From NCBI GenBank assembly GCA_016191845.1, contig JACPVF010000005.1, positions 124,001 through 188,000 on the forward strand: 64,000 bases of DNA, written 5' to 3'. This DNA comes from Chloroflexota bacterium. GTDB taxonomy: Bacteria > Chloroflexota > Anaerolineae > Anaerolineales > Villigracilaceae. Shown here piece after piece: positions 1-10,214 of the stretch (position 1 is its first letter; the number at the start of each line of letters is the position of its first letter). The notes under the pieces were generated by a model that saw nothing but the letters and a program-made list of their open reading frames with translations, did not search any database and had not been told where the DNA came from. Position numbers and translations under genes: made by a program.

Positions 1-1711
<1,711 letters not shown>

Positions 1712-1793
1712 GGGCCACCTCCTTCAAAAATATCTGATACGAACGGAGGCTGGCGGCCTATCCGTTCGATGGCAGGGACCCGTGAGCGAGGGG

Positions 1794-2147
1794 CTAGTCG
1801 TTCACATGCGGAGTCCCGCCGCGCTCCTCATCTTGCGGGAGCGAATTGAGAAAACCTTCCAGTCGCTCACGGTCTGCCGCGGTGAGGTCCGCTTTCAGAG
1901 CATGGGCCAGTGCGCCTTTCAGGGCGCGCTCCCAGCATTCGCGGCGGTCGTGCAGGTATGCCCCGCGCCCGGCGAGCTTGCCGGTGGGGTCCACCATGAT
2001 CCCCTCGGGAGTCCGCACCAGGCGGATCATTTGCCGCTTGGCCAGGACTGTGCGGCAACCCACACAGGTGCGCTGGGGGATATGCTTGACACGCTGGACA
2101 GGTTTCTTAGGCACCTTGTTCACAAAATCCCGATTCCCCACCTCCAT
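1794..2147 (-). CDS. ylxR: YlxR family RNA-binding protein (DUF448)
   Basis: This 117-residue basic protein belongs to the YlxR/DUF448 family of small nucleic-acid-binding proteins almost always encoded between nusA and infB, as here. Family signatures are visible: RTCVGCR near residue 27 and GRGAYLH near residue 61. The gene starts 29 bases after the nusA stop and ends 82 bases before infB, so co-transcription is likely. The ATG at 2147 is the furthest upstream; a GTG about 13 codons in is a possible alternative, because the conserved part only begins at residue 20 or so. In other bacteria YlxR has been linked to RNase P and to transcription control; nothing here distinguishes those roles. 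Confidence 0.93.
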   Translation of the reverse strand: MEVGNRDFVNKVPKKPVQRVKHIPQRTCVGCRTVLAKRQMIRLVRTPEGIMVDPTGKLAGRGAYLHDRRECWERALKGALAHALKADLTAADRERLEGFLNSLPQDEERGGTPHVND

Positions 2148-2176
2148 GCGGAGGCAGGGAACCAGGGAAATTCACA

Positions 2177-4057
2177 CTATTCTTCCGACCAACCGTCGTC
2201 GCCGCGTTTGTGGCGCTTGCGGCCTACGACTTCTCCAAGCTCCTCGTCGAACTGAAGTTCGACGTTCTTGGTCTTCTTGCCCTTCTTGCCGCCCTTCTTT
2301 GCCGCGCTGTTCTCATCCTCGGGTGCTTCCGTACCGGAGAAGATCTCGGGCTTCATGCTGAAGAGATCGTCGAGCGAGACGCCGTCCTTGGCGAACTCGT
2401 CCTCGGGCTCCTCGGCGGGTTTGGTCTTGGAGGGCTTGGTTTCCTTCTTGACCTCGGCCGGCTTCTCGGCAGTGGGAGTCTCCTCCGCAACGGGCGCAGG
2501 GGCTTCGGCCGGGGCCGCTTCCACAGCGGGAGCTTCGGCCACAGGGGCAGGCTCGGGCTCGGGGAACTTGAGCGTCGCCATGACCTCTTCGATGTTCTGC
2601 ATGGCCTTGGGGCCCACGCCGGGCAGGCCCAGTACCTTATTCGAGTCGGTGTTGAAGGCCAGCAGCAGGTCGCCAACGGTCTCGAAACCCGCCTCGGTGA
2701 GGATGTTGAAGACGTGCTCCTTGAGGCCGGCCTGTTCGAGCGGCATCTGGAAGGCAGCGGTCGGGACGCTGGCGCGCGCGGCGGCGGTAGTCTCGTCCTC
2801 GACGCGGATGGCCTCTTCCTTCACCTGGCTGGTGCGACGTTCGATGCTGTCCACGAACTGACCCAGGGTGGTGTATTCCTCGGGAGTGACAGGACGATTC
2901 TCGGCCTTCTTGGCCAGGATCTCGCCCACCTGCGGGGCCACTTCAACCAGGGCCGGCAGCATGGCAGCCAGGGCGGGATCGCCGTTGAATTTGTTAAGGG
3001 CATCGCCCGCGGCCTCGGTCAGCGACTTGATGTCGATGCGCCAGCCGGTCAACTTGGCAGCCAGGCGGGCATTTTGCCCGTCGCGGCCAATGGCCAGACT
3101 GAGTTGGTCTTCCTGCACGACCACGGTGGCCGTGCGCGTGCCCTCGACTTCATTGAGGTACACGCCGGTTACGCGGGCCGGGCTGATGGCCTTGGAGATG
3201 TATACCACGGGATCCTGATCCCACTGGATAATGTCGATCTTCTCGTCGTGCAGTTCCTTGACGATGGCCTGGATGCGCACGCCCTTGATACCCACGCACG
3301 CGCCGACCGGGTCCACGCCCGCCTGGGTGGCCGAGACGGCCACTTTGGCGCGCGCACCGGGCTCGCGCGCGATGGCGCGGATTTCGACGATGCCGTGATA
3401 GATTTCAGGGACTTCGTTCTCGAGCAGGCGGCGCAGGAAATTGCGATGCGCGCGAGAGAGGATGATCTGCGGACCGCGCGAGCCGTCCTTGACCTCGAGC
3501 ACCACCGCGCGGACGCGGTCGTGCAGCTTCAGGCGCTCGCCGGGGATCTTCTGGTTGTTGGGCATCACGCCTTCAGCCTTCATGTCAAGGCCCACGGTGA
3601 TGCCCTGGTTGTTGACAGCCTGCACGACGCCCGAGACGATCTCGCCCATCTGGCGTTCGAAGTATTGCATCTGGTTGGAGCGTTCGGCTTCACGGATACG
3701 CTGCTGGATGACCTGGCGCGCCGTCTGGGCGGCCACGCGGCCGAAGTCATCGGGCGTGGTTTCCACGACGACCATGTCACCCAATTGGGCCTCGGGGTTC
3801 ACGCGGCGGGCGTCCGCCAGGGTCACCTCGGTCTTGAACTCCTGAACGTCCTCGACCACTTCTTTTTCAGCGTAGATCAGGACTTTGCCTGTTTCGGGAT
3901 CGACCTTGGCTTCCACATGTTGTGCCGTGGAGGCGTTAACTGCGCGGCGATAGGCCGAAATCATGGCGGATTCAATGGCCGCCAGGATCACGTCCTTGGA
4001 GAGTTGTTTTTCTTCCAGCACTTCGTTGAAGGCAAGGGAGAATTCGCTCTTGGTCAT
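2177..4057 (-). CDS. nusA: Transcription termination/antitermination factor NusA with extended acidic tail
   Basis: NusA binds RNA polymerase and modulates pausing, termination and antitermination. The order is canonical: NusA_N (about 1-130), S1 (about 135-200) and tandem KH domains (about 205-345; [17 protein letters not shown] is the KH2 signature). A helix-hairpin-helix-like segment follows ([18 protein letters not shown], about 500-520). The last 110 or so residues are unusual: an Ala/Pro/Glu-rich linker, then KKGGKKGKK and [14 protein letters not shown], giving 626 residues against about 345-500 for most NusA proteins. The chosen ATG (4057) begins [10 protein letters not shown], which aligns with the family start; an in-frame ATG at 4111 would add 18 unlikely residues. 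No rimP precedes it. A good sigma70-type promoter lies about 95 bases upstream. Confidence 0.95.
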   Translation of the reverse strand: MTKSEFSLAFNEVLEEKQLSKDVILAAIESAMISAYRRAVNASTAQHVEAKVDPETGKVLIYAEKEVVEDVQEFKTEVTLADARRVNPEAQLGDMVVVETTPDDFGRVAAQTARQVIQQRIREAERSNQMQYFERQMGEIVSGVVQAVNNQGITVGLDMKAEGVMPNNQKIPGERLKLHDRVRAVVLEVKDGSRGPQIILSRAHRNFLRRLLENEVPEIYHGIVEIRAIAREPGARAKVAVSATQAGVDPVGACVGIKGVRIQAIVKELHDEKIDIIQWDQDPVVYISKAISPARVTGVYLNEVEGTRTATVVVQEDQLSLAIGRDGQNARLAAKLTGWRIDIKSLTEAAGDALNKFNGDPALAAMLPALVEVAPQVGEILAKKAENRPVTPEEYTTLGQFVDSIERRTSQVKEEAIRVEDETTAAARASVPTAAFQMPLEQAGLKEHVFNILTEAGFETVGDLLLAFNTDSNKVLGLPGVGPKAMQNIEEVMATLKFPEPEPAPVAEAPAVEAAPAEAPAPVAEETPTAEKPAEVKKETKPSKTKPAEEPEDEFAKDGVSLDDLFSMKPEIFSGTEAPEDENSAAKKGGKKGKKTKNVELQFDEELGEVVGRKRHKRGDDGWSEE

Positions 4058-4150
4058 GCTTTTTCTTGCTCCATACTCCATTATACAAGCAGAAAAGTGG
4101 GGGTTGCCCACTTCTCGGTGCTTCCAGTATCGGTTCGTCGTACAAACGGC

Positions 4151-4179
4151 ATTGTAGCACAGGTGAAAAAAACGTGCAA
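4151..4179 (-). promoter_or_regulatory. Sigma70-type promoter for nusA-ylxR-infB
   Basis: On the minus strand TTGCAC (4174-4179) and TACAAT (4151-4156) are separated by 17 bases. This gives a start about 88 bases upstream of the nusA ATG. A TTGACA lies further upstream but is 35 bases from the -10, too far to be its partner. Confidence 0.65.
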
Positions 4180-4207
4180 GAAAATTTAATCTGTCAAGGT
4201 GCTTTTG

Positions 4208-6193
4208 TCATTTTGTCAGGAACACGTGCACTTCGCCGGGGCCATGCACGCCGATGGTCAGGGTCATTTCGATGTCGCCGGTGCGCGAGGGGCCGGTGAT
4301 GACGACCGCGGAGCGCGACTCCCTCAATAAATGAATAGCATCCTCCAACGAAGGCAGGATGTTGGACTCGCGCAGCACGACCAGGTGGACCTCGGGCAGC
4401 AGCGACGCTTCGAGCGGATGCCCGTCCCCGTCCGCCACCAGCACGGACCCCGTGTCTGCCAGCCCGCGAAGGGCCTTCGTCACCCCCACGCGGATCGACG
4501 GGTCGGGTTGGTGCGCGACCGTGATACCCGCCACCGACAGCGCGGACTCATCCAGCGTGTTCGGCTCCAGGTGGATACGGTCCACGCCGCGGGCGCGCAG
4601 GAAGTCAATAATGGAAGCGGTCGCATCCTGAGTGGGGACGACGTGTCCGCCGACGGCTTGCAATTCTTCGGTAAACTGCTGAACGCAATCCTTGTCAACT
4701 GTAGAGACACGGAGTTCGCTGAGCGTTTCTTGTGGGGCTGTTTTTATCTCTGCTTTCTCTGTCGCCTGTCGTTTGAATCTCTCTCGAAACGGTTTGATTG
4801 CAAATTTGGGGAAGTCCTTGCTGTAGCCCCAGCCTGTGGCGGCGGGAAGATGCATCCATAGCGAGGCAGGGGAAACGAGATTCGTTCCCAGCGCGGCCAA
4901 CTTCTGCGAAGCGGTAAACAGGCGCGGGTCCTGTGCAGCGAGGCTGAAGGCATGCAATCCCGCCTTGAGCGGGGCTGTCAGCCCCTGGCCTTCTTTCTTC
5001 TCTTCTTCAGCCATCCCCGCTCGCACCCGTGTCAACAACTTTGGCAGGTCGATATCCACCGGACAGGCATCTTTGCACGCGCCGCATAAAGAGGAAGCCT
5101 GCGCCAGCGGGGCGTATTCGCTGCCAAACAATCCCGCCGAGATGACCGAGCCGATCGGCCCCGAGTAGACCGCGCCGTAGGCGTGCCCGCCCAACTCGCG
5201 GAAGACGGGACAGGCGTTGAGACACGAGCCGCAGCGGATGCAATACAGCGACTCACGCAGCGGCGAGGCGCGCAAACGCGAGCGGCCGTTGTCGAGGATG
5301 ACGATGTGACGCTGCTGTCCGCTGAGCGGCTGGTGGATCAGTTGCGTATACACGCTGAGCTTTTGTCCCGTGGCAGAGCGCGGCAGGAGCGTGAGCATCA
5401 GCGCCAGGTCGTCGAGGGTGGGGACGAGGCGCTCCATGCCCATCAGCGCGATGTGCATGCGCGGGAGGGTGGTGACCATGCGCCCGTTGCCTTCGTTGGT
5501 GACCAGACAGATGCCGCCCGTCTCGGCCACGCCGAAATTGACGCCGCTCAAGCCTATGTCGGCGGTGAGGAAGACTTCGCGCAGGACCTTGCGCGCGGTG
5601 TTGGTCAGGGTGGGGACGTCTTCGGTGTAGGGGATGCCGAGTTGCTCGTGAAAGAGTTTTCCCACGTCGCTGCGGCGTAGGTGCACGGCGGGCGTGATGA
5701 TGTGGCTGGGACGCTCTCCGCGTAATTGCACGATGTACTCGCCCAGGTCTGTCTCGACCACGCGGTGTCCCGCCGCTTCGAGGGCATGGTTGAGGTCGAG
5801 TTCCTCGGAGATCATCGATTTGGATTTTGCAATCAGATGGGACGCGGATGAACGCGGATGAACGCTGATTGTTTCTTGCTTTTCTTCGCCCCTTCGCGGT
5901 GAATCGTCGATGATCTTTAAAATGGTGGACACCGCTTCGGCTGCATCCTTTGCGCGGTGGACGGTGATGCCATTCCTTTGCGCATTTTGGATGAATTGAT
6001 CCAGATAAGAATCCAGATTCTCGATCACATCCGCGCGGATGGCGTGGGCGCGCTGACGACGCTCGCGCCAGTCGGGCAGCGACTCGAAGGCAGTGACCCG
6101 CGCTCCTACGCGGCGGCGGGCATTACCATCCAGGGCTTCTTGAAGATGTTCATCCGAAATGGCGTGGCGGATTCTTTGACGGAATGGATCCAT
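4208..6193 (-). CDS. LutB-LutC fusion: iron-sulfur/LUD-domain lactate-utilisation protein
   Basis: This protein joins two subunits of the LutABC (YkgEFG) L-lactate oxidation system in one 661-residue chain. Residues about 1-300 are a LUD domain (KSKSMISEELDLNHALEAAG and TDLGEYIVQL). Two 4Fe-4S motifs follow, CIRCGSCLNACPVF near 317 and CGACKDACPVD near 369. The last 165 residues are a second LUD domain of LutC type, with SRTGDIEMTLTIGVHGPGEV at the C-terminus. It lies downstream of lutA in the same direction, 112 bases apart, and no separate lutC is present. Residues about 96-121 look like an insertion before the conserved KSKSM block, and the DNA there is repetitive (5826-5905). A role in electron transfer from lactate, or a related 2-hydroxyacid, is inferred from the family. 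Confidence 0.85.
   Translation of the reverse strand: MDPFRQRIRHAISDEHLQEALDGNARRRVGARVTAFESLPDWRERRQRAHAIRADVIENLDSYLDQFIQNAQRNGITVHRAKDAAEAVSTILKIIDDSPRRGEEKQETISVHPRSSASHLIAKSKSMISEELDLNHALEAAGHRVVETDLGEYIVQLRGERPSHIITPAVHLRRSDVGKLFHEQLGIPYTEDVPTLTNTARKVLREVFLTADIGLSGVNFGVAETGGICLVTNEGNGRMVTTLPRMHIALMGMERLVPTLDDLALMLTLLPRSATGQKLSVYTQLIHQPLSGQQRHIVILDNGRSRLRASPLRESLYCIRCGSCLNACPVFRELGGHAYGAVYSGPIGSVISAGLFGSEYAPLAQASSLCGACKDACPVDIDLPKLLTRVRAGMAEEEKKEGQGLTAPLKAGLHAFSLAAQDPRLFTASQKLAALGTNLVSPASLWMHLPAATGWGYSKDFPKFAIKPFRERFKRQATEKAEIKTAPQETLSELRVSTVDKDCVQQFTEELQAVGGHVVPTQDATASIIDFLRARGVDRIHLEPNTLDESALSVAGITVAHQPDPSIRVGVTKALRGLADTGSVLVADGDGHPLEASLLPEVHLVVLRESNILPSLEDAIHLLRESRSAVVITGPSRTGDIEMTLTIGVHGPGEVHVFLTK
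5826..5905. repeat. Repeat-like insert inside the lutB-lutC fusion gene
   Basis: A 10-base unit (ACGCGGATGA) occurs twice in tandem at 5842-5861, followed by a third diverged copy. Next to it is a CTTCGC...CCTTCGCGGTG stretch resembling the intergenic repeat at 6229-6296. The segment is in frame and encodes about 25 residues (roughly 96-121) that sit between two conserved blocks of the LUD domain. Confidence 0.5.
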
Positions 6194-6228
6194 GACATGC
6201 CTGCTTGTATGGGTTGGGGGTGAAATTT

Positions 6229-6296
6229 ACCGCGAAGATCGCCAAGGCCGCGAAGGTTTAAAAGCTTTTCTTCGCGTTCTTGGCGTGCTTTGCGGT
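6229..6296. repeat. Imperfect palindromic repeat between lutA and lutBC
   Basis: Two arms of about 27 bases (starting ACCGCGAAG... and ending ...CTTTGCGGT) are complementary with about five mismatches, around a TTTAAAAGCTTTT centre. As RNA this would form a long hairpin between the lutA stop and the lutBC start, and could reduce downstream expression or stabilise the upstream transcript. Confidence 0.6.
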
Positions 6297-6305
6297 TCAA
6301 ATCGC

Positions 6306-7031
6306 TCAGATATTATTCAACAACTCTGCAATGTGCATCACACGCTGCGTCTTCTGCTGACGGTGCAGCCCGCCCGCGATGTGCATCAGACAGCCTGTGT
6401 CCGCGACGACCAGGGTGGGGGATTGGGTGCTTTCCAGGTTGCGGATCTTGCGTTTGAGGAATTCGGCCGAGAGTTCGGGATGCTCCACCGAGAAGATGCC
6501 GCCGAAGCCGCAGCAATCGTACTCCTCGGGCAGCGGGCGGACTTCCGCGCCGCGTACGTGGGCCAGCAGGGTTCGCGGCTGACGGTCCACGCCGACGCCG
6601 CGATGCAGGTGGCAGGTGGCATGGTATGTCAGCGGACCATCCCAGCGGGCGCCCACATCGGTCACGCCAAGTTTGTCCACCAGGTATTCGGTGAATTCAT
6701 AGGTGCGAGCCGCCAGCGCCTGGGCGCGTTCCAGCCAGTGCGGATCGTCAGCAAACAGCTCAGCGTAGTTGTGGCGGAGCATGTGCGCGCACGAGCCTGA
6801 AGGGATGACCACGTCGCCGTCCACGGCCTCGAAGGTGCGGATGGTATGCTGGGCGATGGGTTTGGCCTCCTCGCGCAGGCCCGCGTTGAAGTTGGGCTGG
6901 CCGCAGCAGGTCTGGTCACGGGGAAAGTCCACATCCACACCGAGGCGGCGGAACACGTCCACGACGGCTTCGCCCACGTGCGGGTAGAAGGAGTCGATCA
7001 GACAGGTGACGAAGAGTTGAACGGTGGGCAT
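6306..7031 (-). CDS. lutA: LutA-type cysteine-rich (CCG) protein of lactate utilisation
   Basis: This 241-residue protein carries two cysteine-rich CCG domains of the kind found in LutA/YkgE and in the HdrD and GlpC subunits. The first has CLIDSFYP and TCCGQPNFNAG (about residues 10-55) and the second has CHLHRGVG and DCCGFGGIF (about 150-195). In characterised systems LutA works with LutB and LutC in oxidation of L-lactate to pyruvate. Here it is the first gene of a two-gene unit with the LutB-LutC fusion. The ATG at 7031 is preceded by GGAGGC; an ATG 15 codons upstream lacks support. A TACAAT hexamer lies only six bases before the start, so the leader would be extremely short. Confidence 0.88.
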   Translation of the reverse strand: MPTVQLFVTCLIDSFYPHVGEAVVDVFRRLGVDVDFPRDQTCCGQPNFNAGLREEAKPIAQHTIRTFEAVDGDVVIPSGSCAHMLRHNYAELFADDPHWLERAQALAARTYEFTEYLVDKLGVTDVGARWDGPLTYHATCHLHRGVGVDRQPRTLLAHVRGAEVRPLPEEYDCCGFGGIFSVEHPELSAEFLKRKIRNLESTQSPTLVVADTGCLMHIAGGLHRQQKTQRVMHIAELLNNI

Positions 7032-7047
7032 GCCTCCATTGTACAGC

Positions 7048-7067
7048 GATTCTCGACGCCGAGAATC
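7048..7067. promoter_or_regulatory. Perfect inverted repeat between lutA and the kinase gene (candidate operator)
   Basis: GATTCTCG (7048-7055) and CGAGAATC (7060-7067) are perfect inverted arms around ACGC. The site lies directly upstream of the TACAAT hexamer of lutA, where a repressor or activator dimer could act. The identity of a binding protein is unknown. Confidence 0.5.
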
Positions 7068-7101
7068 ATCCCCCATCCGTTTCGGGCAGGTTAATGTCGC
7101 T

Positions 7102-7107
7102 TATAAT
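7102..7107 (+). promoter_or_regulatory. -10 hexamer for the kinase-FGE gene
   Basis: TATAAT at 7102-7107 lies about 50 bases before the ATG at 7157. I see no convincing -35 at 16-18 bases upstream. The hexamer overlaps an alternative upstream ATG (7094), which argues for starting the protein at 7157. Confidence 0.4.
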
Positions 7108-7156
7108 TGCGCCCGAGAGAGAAATTCGCCGGTTTGCAAGACGAAGGATATTTTCC

Positions 7157-9046
7157 ATGGCAGGACTTATCGGACATCAAGTTGGACGTTACCAAATCCT
7201 TGGACTGTTAGGCGAGGGTGGCATGGCCACCGTGTATAAGGCGCACGATCCGCGCCTCGAACGCGACGTGGCCATCAAAGTCATCCGTCGTGAGGCTTTT
7301 CCGCCGGAGGATCTGGACATGCTGCTCAAGCGTTTCGAGCGCGAGGCCAAGGCCCTGGGGAAACTATCGCACCCCAATATCGTGGGTGTGATCGACTATG
7401 GCGAGCATGACGGCTCTCCGTACCTGGTGATGGTGTATGTGCCAGGCGGCACGCTCAAGGACCGTCTCGGCCAGCCCATGCCCTGGCGCGAAGCCATCCG
7501 CACGGTGTTGCCGATCGCCCGTGCGCTGGAATATGTCCACGAGCGCGGCATCATCAACCGCGATGTCAAACCGTCCAACGTGCTGATGACCGAGGATGGT
7601 CAGCCCATGTTGAGCGACTTCGGCTTGGCGAAATTGTTCGAGAAGGACAAGGAGTCCACCAACATCACCAACTCGGGCACAGGCATCGGCACGCCCGACT
7701 ACATGGCCCCCGAACAGTGGACGGGGGAGCCCACCGCCCAGAGCGATCTGTACTCGCTGGGTGTGGTCTTATATGAAATGATTACGGGCCACCGCCCGTA
7801 TACTGCCGACACGCCTGCGGGCATCCTGCTCAAACAGGCCACCGAGGCCCTGCCCCTGCCCAAGACCTATATCCCCGACCTGCCGCAAAATGTGGAGTCG
7901 GTGCTGCTCAAGGCGCTGGCCAAAGACCCCGCCGACCGCTACCCCGATGTGCGCACCTTCACCCATGAGTTGGACAACTTGTCGGCGGGCCGCGCTGTGG
8001 ACGCCACCAACACCCGTCCCGAGGTATTGCGCCAGCAGATGACAGGCAAGATCGCCAAAGGAGATCTGCCCACCGTCCTCAAGTCGGCTCCCGCCAAAAA
8101 GGGATTCCCCGTCCTGTGGGTGGGACTCGCCGCCCTCGTGCTGGTCGGCGTGGCGGGGGGAGCGGCATTTCTCTTCAGTGGCGGATTCGGCCTGTTGACG
8201 GCGCCCAGCCCCACGTCCACACCTACACTGGAGGCGTCGATCCCGCCGACGGCGACCCTGCTTCCCCTCACCGATACACCCGTCGCCACCCTCCCGCCGA
8301 CGGAGACTCTCGTTCCCACCTTCACGCCGCTCCCTGAAGAGATCCGCGATGCGAAGAACGTGACCATGCGCTTCATCCCTGGCGGCACGTTCACCATGGG
8401 CAGTGACACAGGCGAGGCGGATTCGCGCCCTGCCAGTAAGGTTACCGTGGCGTCCTTCTACATCGATAAGTTCGAAGTCACGAACGAAATGTACGATGCC
8501 TGTGTGTTCGCGCGCGAATGCAGGCGCCCGCAGAACGCGGGTTCGGCCACGCGCACCTCCTATTATGGCAACCCCGTCTTTGCCAATTACCCGGTCATCT
8601 ACGTGGACTGGAAGATGGCCAAGACTTATTGCGAGTGGCGCGGTGCGCGCCTGCCTACCGAGGCCGAATGGGAATACGCGGCGCGCGGTACCGATGGCCG
8701 CGCCTATCCGTGGGGCGACAAAGTGGATTGCAGTTTTGCCAACGCCTCTGGCTGTGTGGGCGACACGGCTCCCGTGGACCAGTACCCGACGGGCCAGAGT
8801 CCGTTCGGGGTGTACGGCATGGCGGGCAATGTCTGGGAGTGGACCAGCTCGCTGTTCAAGTTCTATCCCTACGATGCCACCGATGGCCGCGAGGATTTGA
8901 CCAAGACCGGCCAGCGCATGGCGCGCGGCGGCTCGTGGCACGTCTTCGGCGGCAACGGGGAGAACGTCCGCACTGACATCCGCTTGAAGCTCGACCCCGC
9001 CTATTACGGTGCGTATGTCGGGTTCCGCTGTGCCCTGTCGCAGTAG
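7157..9046 (+). CDS. Membrane-anchored Ser/Thr protein kinase fused to an extracytoplasmic FGE-sulfatase domain
   Basis: Residues 1-270 or so are a PASTA-free Hanks-type kinase: glycine loop GEGGMATVYKAHDP, catalytic Lys41, DFG at 154-156 and APEQW. The catalytic-loop triad reads N134-R135-D136 where His-Arg-Asp is usual; the catalytic Asp is kept. A single membrane helix lies at about 316-338, followed by a Thr/Pro-rich linker. Residues 400-628 form a formylglycine-generating-enzyme/sulfatase-modifying-factor domain (MRFIPGGTFTMGS, YPWGD, GGSW, GFRCA) predicted outside the cell. These FGE-like domains in kinase fusions are usually ligand-binding or enzymatic modules of unknown substrate. The start at 7157 fits AAGGA at 7143-7147 and places the glycine loop as expected. 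A lipoprotein gene follows 9 bases later. Confidence 0.9.
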   Translation: MAGLIGHQVGRYQILGLLGEGGMATVYKAHDPRLERDVAIKVIRREAFPPEDLDMLLKRFEREAKALGKLSHPNIVGVIDYGEHDGSPYLVMVYVPGGTLKDRLGQPMPWREAIRTVLPIARALEYVHERGIINRDVKPSNVLMTEDGQPMLSDFGLAKLFEKDKESTNITNSGTGIGTPDYMAPEQWTGEPTAQSDLYSLGVVLYEMITGHRPYTADTPAGILLKQATEALPLPKTYIPDLPQNVESVLLKALAKDPADRYPDVRTFTHELDNLSAGRAVDATNTRPEVLRQQMTGKIAKGDLPTVLKSAPAKKGFPVLWVGLAALVLVGVAGGAAFLFSGGFGLLTAPSPTSTPTLEASIPPTATLLPLTDTPVATLPPTETLVPTFTPLPEEIRDAKNVTMRFIPGGTFTMGSDTGEADSRPASKVTVASFYIDKFEVTNEMYDACVFARECRRPQNAGSATRTSYYGNPVFANYPVIYVDWKMAKTYCEWRGARLPTEAEWEYAARGTDGRAYPWGDKVDCSFANASGCVGDTAPVDQYPTGQSPFGVYGMAGNVWEWTSSLFKFYPYDATDGREDLTKTGQRMARGGSWHVFGGNGENVRTDIRLKLDPAYYGAYVGFRCALSQ

Positions 9047-9055
9047 GAGGTTGCC

Positions 9056-10054
9056 ATGAGACCCACCATCTCCCGATCTGTGTTCGCGGCGCTTGCATTG
9101 CTGGTCGTTGCGGCATTGGCCTGCTCCCTGCCGGGCGTTGGGTCGCCTGCTGCGCCGACGGCGGCCCCATCTTTCACGGAAACGCCGACAGTCCTCGTCG
9201 CGCCGCCCACTCAGGCTGATACACCCACCGCTGCGGTCATCCCCACAGACACGCTGGTCCCGCCCACGCCGACCATCATGGTGGCTCACATGCTGACTCC
9301 CTCTGACATCGTCAAGGTGGGCAAGCTGATCTACGACGCAACCTCGGTGGATACCGCTGCCCAGAAACGCGCTCCGTATGGCGACAACTACAGGAACAAC
9401 CTTTTCGAGCGTCCTTTCCTTTTGGACATGACTTATGTTCCCGACCTGGACATCGTTTCTTATAACTTGAGCCGCGACGAGAAATTCTATTATGTCTCGA
9501 TCCAGTTGGTTGGTTCGAATCCCAACAACGAGATGGGCATCCAGTATGCCGTGGAACTGGACCTGGACGCCGATGGCTACGGTGACTATATCGTCATGGC
9601 GCACCCGCCCTATAATGTGGAATGGTCTTCCGATAACGTCGTCGTGGCGAAAGACACCGACCACGACACGGGCGGACTCTCCGCCGAGAATTCCGATGCA
9701 CCCCTGCCCGGCAACGGCTACGACACGATCATCTTCGATGGCGGCCTGGGCGACGATCCTGACCTGGCCTTCGTCCGTATCAATGCGGGCAAGCTGGCCA
9801 CCGTCCAATTCGCCTTCAAGATCTCGCTGGCCGAGAATCGCTTCATGTATGGCGTGCTGGCCGACGGCGGCCTCAAGGACATCACCAGTCTTGACTACGT
9901 CGACCGTTATACCGAATCAGAAGCAGGCTCACCGCAGACCGAAGAGAAGGATTTCTATCCGCTCAAGGCTCTCTTTGCCGTGGACAATGTCTGCCGCGAT
10001 GCTTATGGCTTTACAGGAACCTATGAAGAGCCGCAGCGCTGTCCGAAGAAGTGA
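9056..10054 (+). CDS. Secreted lipoprotein of unknown function
   Basis: The 332-residue product begins with a lipoprotein signal (hydrophobic stretch, then the ALAC lipobox with Cys23), followed by a Thr/Pro/Ala-rich tether to about residue 75. The mature part contains DLDADGYGDY, resembling a calcium-binding Asp-rich loop, and several Asp/Asn-rich turns (KDTDHDTGG). It starts 9 bases after the kinase-FGE gene with a clear AGGAGG, so it is probably co-expressed and may be displayed next to that receptor. I do not recognise a named family. A rho-independent terminator follows. Confidence 0.75.
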   Translation: MRPTISRSVFAALALLVVAALACSLPGVGSPAAPTAAPSFTETPTVLVAPPTQADTPTAAVIPTDTLVPPTPTIMVAHMLTPSDIVKVGKLIYDATSVDTAAQKRAPYGDNYRNNLFERPFLLDMTYVPDLDIVSYNLSRDEKFYYVSIQLVGSNPNNEMGIQYAVELDLDADGYGDYIVMAHPPYNVEWSSDNVVVAKDTDHDTGGLSAENSDAPLPGNGYDTIIFDGGLGDDPDLAFVRINAGKLATVQFAFKISLAENRFMYGVLADGGLKDITSLDYVDRYTESEAGSPQTEEKDFYPLKALFAVDNVCRDAYGFTGTYEEPQRCPKK

Positions 10055-10116
10055 TTAGGAAGCCTCGACGCAGACCATAAAAACTCTGCGACCTTTGAGT
10101 TCAAAAATCCTGTTAG

Positions 10117-10157
10117 AAACCGCCCTCATCCGAAAATGAGAGCGGTTTTTCGTTTTT
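10117..10157 (+). terminator. Rho-independent terminator after the kinase/lipoprotein unit
   Basis: AAACCGCCCTCAT pairs with ATGAGAGCGGTTT with one bulge, followed by TTTCGTTTTTG. Confidence 0.8.
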
Positions 10158-10200
10158 GTTAGTTGCCCAGACAAATTAAGAAAAACGGAGACTCGCGTGG

Positions 10201-10206
10201 TATGAT
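10201..10206 (+). promoter_or_regulatory. -10 hexamer placed for a leaderless glgP transcript
   Basis: TATGAT lies 8 bases before the ATG at 10215 and no Shine-Dalgarno sequence is present at normal spacing, so the transcript could begin at or next to the start codon. No good -35 is visible. Confidence 0.4.
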
Positions 10207-10214
10207 TGCCCGCC

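Noticed and set aside
2210-4189. A 659-codon open frame on the plus strand opposite nusA
   Set aside because: It mirrors the codon structure of nusA, has no ribosome site or family features, and is a GC-rich antisense shadow.
7769-9808. A 679-codon minus-strand frame opposite the kinase-FGE and lipoprotein genes
   Set aside because: It spans two well-supported plus-strand genes and shows no motifs; shadow frame.
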